A stretch of 17,695 bases of DNA from an uncultured Flavobacteriales bacterium (lineage in GTDB: Bacteria; Bacteroidota; Bacteroidia; Flavobacteriales; UBA1820). The notes under the pieces were generated by a model, which worked only from the letters and a program-made list of their open reading frames with translations, made no database searches and was not told the DNA's origin. The stretch covers positions 1 to 17,695 of the forward strand of contig CAUHQV010000044.1 in NCBI GenBank assembly GCA_959608625.1, in the 5' to 3' direction. Every line of letters begins with the position of its first letter. The stretch's first letter is position 1. A program made the position numbers and the translations under genes. Of the stretch, positions 1 through 5,618 are shown one piece after another.

Positions 1-404
1 GTAATGGATTTGGCCACCAGCGAACGTTCTATCAGGGTGTCGAGCCCCAGCAGCCGGGACAGCAGGATGACGCTCAGGATCGCCGAAGCGACCCCCGAAG
101 CGATGCCCGCCGCGATGGCTTTCAGGTAATGGTTCAACAGGTTACGGTGTTTATACAACGGCACAGCCAGGATGACGGTCACCGGTGAAAGAAAGAAATT
201 GATGTATTGTCCTCCTTCGTTGAAATTATCGAACGGGATGTCGAACACCAAGAGGATGCCTACTACCATGATCGTGGCCAGCAGGAACGGGTTGGCGGCC
301 ACGCTTCCGGTTTTCCGGCGGATCTTGCTGGCGATCACATAGGTGACCAGGCACAGCAGGATGCCGAAAATAGGCAGGGCGGTGAGGGCGTAGACCGGGT
401 TCAT
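1..404 (-). CDS. lrgB: LrgB/CidB-family membrane protein, partial
   Basis: Reading leftward from ATG at 404-402 gives an open frame of about 134 codons that leaves the window, so the C-terminus is missing. The start reads MNPVYALTALPIFGILLCLV and continues with hydrophobic helices, a loop containing FDIPFDNFNEGGQYINFFLSP and then VTVILAVPLYKHRNLL, which is the characteristic LrgB/CidB pattern (xxGxxI-N-x-LLGPATVALA-like region followed by VPLY). LrgB proteins are polytopic inner-membrane partners of LrgA; in Gram-positive bacteria and plants the pair is linked to murein hydrolase control, programmed lysis and export of small organic acids. The ATG overlaps the stop of lrgA in ATGA (404-401), so the two are probably translationally coupled. 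The family call is firm; the transported substrate is not known from sequence. Confidence 0.87.
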   Translation of the reverse strand, partial: MNPVYALTALPIFGILLCLVTYVIASKIRRKTGSVAANPFLLATIMVVGILLVFDIPFDNFNEGGQYINFFLSPVTVILAVPLYKHRNLLNHYLKAIAAGIASGVASAILSVILLSRLLGLDTLIERSLVAKSI

Positions 405-805
405 TTTTCCGCCTCCTTTTCCGCTTGCGCCCGCTCGGCGATCCGTTTTTCCCGTCGGCGGACCAGCACCTCCGTCACCCATCCGGAAACGATCATTACG
501 ATAATGGTCGTCACCAGGATCAGGGTGATCCCCGCCGTATAGTGGCCTTCGAGGTATTTATACGATATCATGATGCCCACTCCCACCGGAATGAAAAAGA
601 AATTGATGTTGGAGAGCAGGAAGTCGGCCAGTTCGGCCACCTGTTCCACCCGGATGACCTTGGTCTTGAGCAACGCGAGCAGGATGACCATGCCGATAAT
701 ACTGCCCGGTATCGGAATGCCCGATACGTGGGAGATGCATTCCCCGGCGAAGTTGATCAGCAAGACGAGCCCCAATTGCTTAAAAAGCTTTAGTGAGGGT
801 TGCAT
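401..805 (-). CDS. lrgA: LrgA/CidA-family holin-like membrane protein
   Basis: A 134-residue protein beginning MQPSLKLFKQLGLVLLINFA. I chose ATG 805-803 because it begins at the conserved N-terminal helix; the longer frame upstream would run into the end of prfC. About four membrane segments are visible: roughly residues 8-24, 30-47, 60-80 and 88-110. The motif IPIPGSIIGMVILLALL (about 29-45) is the LrgA/CidA signature (PG-S/T-xxGMxLL). The C-terminus is a charged tail rich in R, E, K and A. LrgA is thought to form holin-like oligomers in the inner membrane and to act with LrgB. Only 10 bp separate it from the prfC stop, and it overlaps lrgB by 4 bp, so all three probably share a transcript. 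Family is clear; whether the role is lysis control or metabolite transport in this organism is inference. Confidence 0.88.
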   Translation of the reverse strand: MQPSLKLFKQLGLVLLINFAGECISHVSGIPIPGSIIGMVILLALLKTKVIRVEQVAELADFLLSNINFFFIPVGVGIMISYKYLEGHYTAGITLILVTTIIVMIVSGWVTEVLVRRREKRIAERAQAEKEAEK

Positions 806-815
806 AGGTTTCGAT

Positions 816-2402
816 TTAGAATTCCGAAGTGAAATGCAGGCGTACCGTAGGGTACTTTTCCTGCGCCATCGAGATGGAGAACGCCGAATCCGCCAGGAAT
901 ACCGGCTGCCCATCCTTGTCGCGGGCCATAAAGCGACTCTTCACCCGTTGGAAATCCTTGTACTCCTCTCCCGAGGGGTCTTCGGCTTCTATCCAGCAGG
1001 CCTTGTATACCGGCACCGGTTCATAGGTGCACAGGGCGTTGTATTCGTGTTCCAGACGGTACTGTATCACTTCGAACTGAAGCGCGCCTACGGTGCCGAT
1101 GATCTTCCGCCCGTTCAGGTCGAGCGTGAAAAGCTGGGCCACACCCTCGTCCATTAACTGGTCGATACCTTTGGCCAATTGTTTGGCCCGCATCGGGTCG
1201 GCATTGTTGATATAGCGGAAATGTTCCGGCGAGAACGAAGGGATACCCTTGAAGTTCAGTATTTCCCCTTCGGTCAGCGTGTCGCCGATCTTGAAGTTTC
1301 CCGTATCGTGCAGCCCGACGATATCGCCCGGAAAGGATTCGTCCACGATCTGCTTTTTTTCGGCGAAAAAGGCGTTTGGGCTCGAAAATTTCAGGGTTTT
1401 ATCCTGCCGCACATGCAGATAGTTTACGTTGCGGCGGAATATGCCGGAGACGATCTTGACGAAGGCCAGGCGATCCCGGTGCTTGGGGTCCATGTTGGCG
1501 TGTATCTTGAATACGAAGCCGGTGAATGCCTTTTCAGAAGGATCCACCAGCCGGACGTCAGACATTTTCGGTCGGGGGTCGGGTGCTATTTCCACGAAAG
1601 TGTCCAGCAGTTCCTGCACGCCGAAATTGTTGAGCGCCGAACCGAAGAATACCGGTTGTTGCTCGCCGGCAAGGTATTTTTCGAGGGAGAATACCGGGTA
1701 GACGCCCGATACGAGATCCATATCCTCCCGAAGCTGCGCGGCGTGGGCGGTGCCTACCAGTTCATCGAGCTGCGGATCGGCAATATCGTCTATTTCGACG
1801 GCTTCCTCCACTTTTTGTTTTGAAACGCCGGAGAACAGCCGGACGTTCTTGCGGTATATGTTGTAGATGCCTTTGAATTGGGCGCCGATGCCGATCGGGA
1901 AACTCATCGGGCAGACGTGCAACCCGAGTTTCTGCTCCGCTTCGTCCATCACATCGAACGCATCGCGGCCTTCGCGGTCGAGTTTGTTCACGAAGACGAT
2001 CATCGGAATATTGCGCATCCGGCAGACGCTCACCAGTTTTTCGGTCTGTTCCTCCACGCCTTTGGCCACGTCGATCACTACGATCACACTGTCCACGGCC
2101 GTCAGGGTGCGGTAAGTGTCTTCCGCGAAATCCTTGTGCCCCGGGGTGTCGAGGATATTGATTTTGTATCCTTTGTATTCGATGGCCATCACCGAGGTCG
2201 CTACCGAAATACCTCGTTGGCGTTCGATCTCCATGAAGTCCGAGGCGGCGCCTTTCTTGATTTTGTTCGATTTGACGGCGCCGGCTTCCTGGATGGCCCC
2301 GGCGAAAAGCAGGAGTTTTTCCGTCAGGGTGGTTTTACCGGCGTCCGGATGCGAAATGATGCCGAACGTGCGGCGGCGGGCCGTTTCTTCTTTGAATCCC
2401 AT
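816..2402 (-). CDS. prfC: Peptide chain release factor 3 (RF3 GTPase)
   Basis: 528 residues, essentially the length of E. coli RF3 (529). The start is set at ATG 2402-2400 (MGFKEETARRRTFGIISHPD), since extension upstream crosses the promoter-like region. GTPase motifs run in order: SHPDAGKTT at 17-25 (G1), RQRGISVATSVM (switch I/G2, RF3-specific), DTPGHKDF (G3), NKLDREGRD (G4) and GSALNNFG (G5). The remainder contains the translation-factor beta-barrel and the RF3 C-terminal domain (ALQFEVIQYRLEHEYN, then FLADSAFSISMAQEKYP), which separates it from EF-G and TetM-type proteins. RF3 uses GTP to remove RF1/RF2 from the ribosome after peptide release and helps post-peptidyl-transfer quality control. 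It is the first gene of a leftward cluster with lrgA and lrgB, an association with no obvious functional logic. Confidence 0.96.
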   Translation of the reverse strand: MGFKEETARRRTFGIISHPDAGKTTLTEKLLLFAGAIQEAGAVKSNKIKKGAASDFMEIERQRGISVATSVMAIEYKGYKINILDTPGHKDFAEDTYRTLTAVDSVIVVIDVAKGVEEQTEKLVSVCRMRNIPMIVFVNKLDREGRDAFDVMDEAEQKLGLHVCPMSFPIGIGAQFKGIYNIYRKNVRLFSGVSKQKVEEAVEIDDIADPQLDELVGTAHAAQLREDMDLVSGVYPVFSLEKYLAGEQQPVFFGSALNNFGVQELLDTFVEIAPDPRPKMSDVRLVDPSEKAFTGFVFKIHANMDPKHRDRLAFVKIVSGIFRRNVNYLHVRQDKTLKFSSPNAFFAEKKQIVDESFPGDIVGLHDTGNFKIGDTLTEGEILNFKGIPSFSPEHFRYINNADPMRAKQLAKGIDQLMDEGVAQLFTLDLNGRKIIGTVGALQFEVIQYRLEHEYNALCTYEPVPVYKACWIEAEDPSGEEYKDFQRVKSRFMARDKDGQPVFLADSAFSISMAQEKYPTVRLHFTSEF

Positions 2403-2426
2403 GTCGTCTGTTGTTCTTTCCGGATG

Positions 2427-2442
2427 CAAATTTACAAAAATA
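2427..2442 (-). promoter_or_regulatory. Candidate prfC promoter -7 boxes
   Basis: On the minus strand two adjacent sequences match the Bacteroidota -7 consensus TAnnTTTG: TATTTTTG (plus positions 2442-2435) and TAAATTTG (2434-2427). They lie 25-40 bp upstream of the prfC ATG. I could not find a good TTTG -33 box at 19-21 bp from either, so which is used is uncertain. Confidence 0.5.
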
Positions 2443-2484
2443 GGGCGTACGGGTGCGGTTTTGCCGTCCGATATGCAAAGTAAA

Positions 2485-2516
2485 TTTGTCCGCATGGGGG
2501 TAAAAAGGTATTTTTG
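2485..2516 (+). promoter_or_regulatory. Promoter of the glycosyltransferase gene
   Basis: TTTG at 2485-2488 and TATTTTTG at 2509-2516 are separated by 20 bp, an exact match to the Bacteroidota primary sigma promoter (TTTG, 19-21 bp, TAnnTTTG). A start site about 7 bp downstream leaves a leader of only about 12 nt before ATG 2536, which argues for that start over the in-frame ATG at 2494, which would lie inside the promoter. Confidence 0.72.
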
Positions 2517-2535
2517 TGTCGATAAAACGCTTCCG

Positions 2536-3660
2536 ATGAAAATAGGGTTCGACGCCAAAAGGCTTTTCAACAATACCTCCGGACTGGGAAATTACAGCCG
2601 GACGCTCGTGCGCCAGTTGGTAGGCGGCTATCCGCAGGATCAATTTACGCTTTTTACCCCTAAAGCCTGTGTGGAAGTGGATTTCCTTCCCGCGTCCAAT
2701 GCCAGGACGGTGATGCCCGGCGGCCTGTGGAAACGTTTCAAAGGGCTGTGGCGCACCAAAAAGTTGGCCGGGTTGAGCCGTGCGGCAGGATTGGATGTTT
2801 ACCATGGCTTGAGTCACGAACTGCCCGCCGGCATCCGAAAATCGGGTGTGAAAAGCGTGGTGACCGTACACGACCTGATCTTCATGCGCCATCCGGAGTT
2901 CTATTCGCCTATCGATGCCTGGATACACAAGCGGAAGGTGCGCTATGCCTGCCGCACGGCCGATGCGGTGATCGCTATCAGCGAGCAGACCAAAAAAGAC
3001 ATCGTCGAACTGTTGGGGACCCCGGAAAGCAAGATACACGTCATCTACCAAAGCATAGAGCCTTGGTTTGCCCGGGAGATCCCGGCGGCGGAGATCGACC
3101 GTGAACTGGCCAGACTGGGATTGCCGGAAAATTTCGTCTTGTGCGTCGGTACGGTCGAAAAACGAAAAAATCAGTTAGCTTTGCTTCAGGCGATGAAAAA
3201 TCTTCCCGATGTGCATTTGGTGCTGGTGGGTCGACGCAGCGGCAGTTATGGAAAGAACTTGGAAAAGTATATTGAAAAGCACGGGCTTGCTCCGCGTGTC
3301 ACGTTCCTCAGTGGAGTATCGTCCTACCGGTTGGCCTGTCTGTACCGCAAGTGTCTTTTCGTAGCTTATCCCAGCGTGTACGAGGGGTTCGGCCTGCCGA
3401 TCGTCGAGGGTATCGGTTCGGGCAAGGCGGTACTTACTACGGCGGGCGGCTGCTTTTCCGAGGCAGGAGGCCCCGGGGCTTTGTATGTCCCCCTAGGGGA
3501 TGTCCGGGCGATGACGGAAGCATTGGAACGGCTTTGGAGCGATACGCAGCTTCGTGAGGCATTGGCCGGGCAGGGGCGTGAGTACATAAAGCGTTTTTCA
3601 GATACGGGTACTTCTCAAAAGGTTTATGAGGTTTACCGGAGCCTTCTGGGCCGTAACTGA
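2536..3660 (+). CDS. Glycosyltransferase, GT-B fold (GT4 / 'glycos_transf_1' type)
   Basis: 374 residues starting MKIGFDAKRLFNNTSGLGNY. This ATG is chosen because the protein begins at the first beta strand of the fold and the promoter lies directly upstream. The N-terminal Rossmann half carries the SGLGNYSR glycine-rich loop (15-22) and VVTVHDLIFMRHPEFY (108-123). The C-terminal nucleotide-sugar-binding half starts near VLCVGTVEKRKN (201-212) and ends with the YPSVYEGFGLPIVEGIGSGK motif, where E283 and E291 form the EX7E pair of retaining GT4 enzymes. There is no signal peptide or membrane helix, so it acts at the cytoplasmic side, probably transferring mannose, glucose or a similar sugar to a lipid-linked or polysaccharide acceptor. 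It is monocistronic and divergent from prfC; no other sugar genes are nearby, so donor and acceptor cannot be named. Confidence 0.92.
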   Translation: MKIGFDAKRLFNNTSGLGNYSRTLVRQLVGGYPQDQFTLFTPKACVEVDFLPASNARTVMPGGLWKRFKGLWRTKKLAGLSRAAGLDVYHGLSHELPAGIRKSGVKSVVTVHDLIFMRHPEFYSPIDAWIHKRKVRYACRTADAVIAISEQTKKDIVELLGTPESKIHVIYQSIEPWFAREIPAAEIDRELARLGLPENFVLCVGTVEKRKNQLALLQAMKNLPDVHLVLVGRRSGSYGKNLEKYIEKHGLAPRVTFLSGVSSYRLACLYRKCLFVAYPSVYEGFGLPIVEGIGSGKAVLTTAGGCFSEAGGPGALYVPLGDVRAMTEALERLWSDTQLREALAGQGREYIKRFSDTGTSQKVYEVYRSLLGRN

Positions 3661-3701
3661 GGGTTATTTTATGACGGGGCCTTTTCAAAACACGATAAAA
3701 A

Positions 3702-3733
3702 TTTGGATTTTCTCTATAAATGGTGTAATTTTG
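3702..3733 (+). promoter_or_regulatory. Promoter of the rimP-nusA-infB operon
   Basis: TTTG at 3702-3705 and TAATTTTG at 3726-3733 are spaced by 20 bp, a full match to the Bacteroidota promoter consensus. The expected start near 3740 gives a leader of about 60 nt before rimP, which holds the hairpin at 3760-3783. Confidence 0.75.
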
Positions 3734-3759
3734 TGCGCTGAAACGGGATATGAGAGAAA

Positions 3760-3783
3760 TTGGGGGGCGAGGGAGTCCCCCAA
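3760..3783 (+). promoter_or_regulatory. Leader hairpin upstream of rimP
   Basis: TTGGGGG (3760-3766) can pair with CCCCCAA (3777-3783) around a 10-nt G-rich loop. The hairpin lies inside the predicted rimP leader, 17 nt before the start codon, and is followed by an A/T-rich stretch (AATTATTTTA). It could be an attenuator or a translation-control element; the structure is seen, the role is inferred. Confidence 0.4.
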
Positions 3784-3800
3784 ATTATTTTACATGCACG

Positions 3801-4271
3801 ATGGAAGCAGGATTCGTAAAGAATATCATAGATCAGGCGATGGAGGGGTTTCCCTCCCTGTTCGTAGTGGATTGGAGCCTTTCGGCCGATAACGACATCA
3901 AGGTATGTCTGGATGGCGACCAGGGCGTGGATATAGAGTCCGTCATCGCTATTTCCCGCGCTATAGAGCACCATCCGGATATGGACCGGGACCGGGAAGA
4001 TTTTTCGCTGTCCGTGTCTTCGCCGGGAGCGGATGCCCCGCTGAAACAGCCCCGCCAATATGCCAAGCATGTGGGGCGGGAGCTGAAAGTGGCTGCGAAT
4101 TCCGGGGAGGAATTCTCCGGGACGCTTACCGAAGTCGGGAACGACGGGATCACCCTGGAGTGGACGGCGAGGGAACCCAAACCGGTGGGGAAAGGAAAGC
4201 ATACGGTGACGTACACCAAAGCGGTGCCTTTTGCAGACATAAAAAAGGCGAAGGTGGCCATCAAATTCTGA
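3801..4271 (+). CDS. rimP: Ribosome maturation factor RimP
   Basis: 156 residues from ATG 3801 (MEAGFVKNIIDQAMEG); the usual length in Bacteroidota is close to this. The upstream in-frame ATG at 3750 would add 17 residues encoded by the leader hairpin, so it is rejected. The N-terminal alpha/beta domain contains DIKVCLDGDQGVDIESVIAI (32-51) and FSLSVSSPGADAPLKQPRQY (68-87), matching the RimP signature LEVSSPGxxRPL. A C-terminal Sm-like beta-barrel follows (FSGTLTEVGNDGITLEW, 105-121). RimP binds the small subunit and assists assembly of its head domain, including loading of S12. It is first in the rimP-nusA-infB order conserved across bacteria, 45 bp ahead of nusA. Identity rests on motif plus synteny, since RimP sequences diverge quickly. 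Confidence 0.93.
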   Translation: MEAGFVKNIIDQAMEGFPSLFVVDWSLSADNDIKVCLDGDQGVDIESVIAISRAIEHHPDMDRDREDFSLSVSSPGADAPLKQPRQYAKHVGRELKVAANSGEEFSGTLTEVGNDGITLEWTAREPKPVGKGKHTVTYTKAVPFADIKKAKVAIKF

Positions 4272-4316
4272 GAAAAAGAAAAAATAGATATAGTACTAAA
4301 AAAAACCGACTGTTAA

Positions 4317-5549
4317 ATGGATAATTCGGCACTGATAGATTCGTTTACGGAATTCAAGGATTTCAAAAAGATAGACCGCCTGACGCTTACGGCTATCCTG
4401 GAAGAGGTATTCCGTACCGCGCTGAAGAAAAAATACGGCACGGACGATAATTTCAATATCATCGTCAATCCCGATAAAGGCGACCTGCAGATATGGCGCA
4501 ACCGTATCGTGGTCGAGGATGATGCCGTAGAAGATCCTTCGGCGCAAATACCCTTGTCCGAGGCACGTAAGATACAGGACGACTTCGAGGTAGGCGAGGA
4601 AGTATCCGAAGAAGTGAAGATCATGGACCTCGGCCGCCGGGCGATCCTGGCTCTCCGGCAGAACCTGGTATCCCGGATATTCGAATACGATAACGCTACG
4701 ATATACAAACGTTTCGAGACGCTCAAAGGAACGATAATCTCCGGCGAAGTACACCATGTACGCCCCAAGATGACCATCATACACGACGAATACCAGAACG
4801 AACTCGTATTGCCGCGTGAAGAACAGATACCGTCCGACATGTTCCGCAAGGGAGAGCCGGTACGCGCCCTGGTGAAGGACGTGGAGATCCGGGGGGCCAA
4901 ACCGAATGTGATCCTTTCCCGCATAGACCCGCTTTTCCTCGAAAGGCTCTTCGAACAGGAAATACCGGAAATAGCCGATGGCCTGATCATGATCAAGAAA
5001 GTGGTGCGTATTCCCGGCGAGAAAGCGAAAGTGGCTGTCGAATCGTACGACGACCGTATCGACCCGGTAGGTGCTTGCGTGGGTATGAAAGGTTCCCGTA
5101 TCCATGGTATCGTCCGCGAACTGGGCGGGGAGAATATCGACGTGATCAATTACACGACCAATCTGCAGCTGATGGTGTCCCGTTGCCTTTCCCCGGCCAA
5201 GATCACCAGTGTGGAAATAGACAACGATACCCACCGGATCAACGTATACGTAAAGCCGGACGAAGTGTCCAAAGCTATCGGTAAACAAGGCCAGAATATC
5301 CGTCTGGCATCCCAAATGGTGGGTTATGAAATAGACATCTACCGCGATACTCCGGAAGAGGACATCGACCTGAAGGAGTTTGCCGACGAGATCGAAGGAT
5401 GGGTGATCGAAGAATTCCAGCGCGTGGGCTGCGATACGGCCAAGAGCGTGCTCGAACTGGGCAAAGAAGAACTCCTGCGCCGTACCGACCTCGAGGAGGA
5501 AACGGTAGACCATGTATTGGATGTATTGTCCACAGAATTTGAAAACTAG
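4317..5549 (+). CDS. nusA: Transcription termination/antitermination factor NusA
   Basis: 410 residues. The order is an N-terminal RNA-polymerase-binding domain (1 to about 125), an S1 domain (about 135-205, with the family pattern TIISGEVHHVRP), KH1 with GMKG at 256-259 (GACVGMKGSRIHGIVREL) and KH2 with GKQG at 322-325 (AIGKQGQNIRLASQMVGYEI). A short helical acidic tail (about 345-410) stands where enterobacterial NusA carries two larger acidic repeats, so this is the shorter form usual in Bacteroidota. NusA binds RNA polymerase and nascent RNA, enhances pausing and intrinsic termination, and joins antitermination complexes. It sits 45 bp after rimP and 69 bp before infB. In E. coli NusA represses its own operon by affecting leader attenuation, which gives context to the hairpin before rimP. 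Confidence 0.97.
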   Translation: MDNSALIDSFTEFKDFKKIDRLTLTAILEEVFRTALKKKYGTDDNFNIIVNPDKGDLQIWRNRIVVEDDAVEDPSAQIPLSEARKIQDDFEVGEEVSEEVKIMDLGRRAILALRQNLVSRIFEYDNATIYKRFETLKGTIISGEVHHVRPKMTIIHDEYQNELVLPREEQIPSDMFRKGEPVRALVKDVEIRGAKPNVILSRIDPLFLERLFEQEIPEIADGLIMIKKVVRIPGEKAKVAVESYDDRIDPVGACVGMKGSRIHGIVRELGGENIDVINYTTNLQLMVSRCLSPAKITSVEIDNDTHRINVYVKPDEVSKAIGKQGQNIRLASQMVGYEIDIYRDTPEEDIDLKEFADEIEGWVIEEFQRVGCDTAKSVLELGKEELLRRTDLEEETVDHVLDVLSTEFEN

Positions 5550-5568
5550 TTGACTAATAATATTTTTG
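5538..5568 (+). promoter_or_regulatory. Internal promoter for infB
   Basis: TTTG at 5538-5541, inside the last codons of nusA, and TATTTTTG at 5561-5568 are spaced by 19 bp and match the Bacteroidota promoter consensus at every defined base. A start near 5575 would give a leader of about 44 nt before infB, allowing IF2 synthesis independent of rimP-nusA. Confidence 0.65.
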
Positions 5569-5618
5569 CGGCAGTCAAGCCCCTGGAAAAACGGCTTTAA
5601 GAAAAAAGAGGATTCAAT

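Noticed and set aside
1179..1823. 214-codon open frame on the plus strand opposite prfC
   Set aside because: Shadow frame inside RF3, with no recognisable motifs.
2116..2535. N-terminal extension of the glycosyltransferase back into prfC
   Set aside because: The extra 140 residues would be antisense to the RF3 GTPase domain, and the promoter at 2485-2516 lies inside it; the fold begins at MKIGFDAKRL.
3649..3687. Possible terminator after the glycosyltransferase (GGCCGT ... ACGGGGCC, then TTTTC)
   Set aside because: The stem needs a 2-nt bulge and a loop of about 19 nt, and the T-run is only four; too weak to call.
4296..5513. 405-codon open frame on the minus strand opposite nusA
   Set aside because: Same reason: a shadow of nusA with no domain and no promoter-like sequence at its start.
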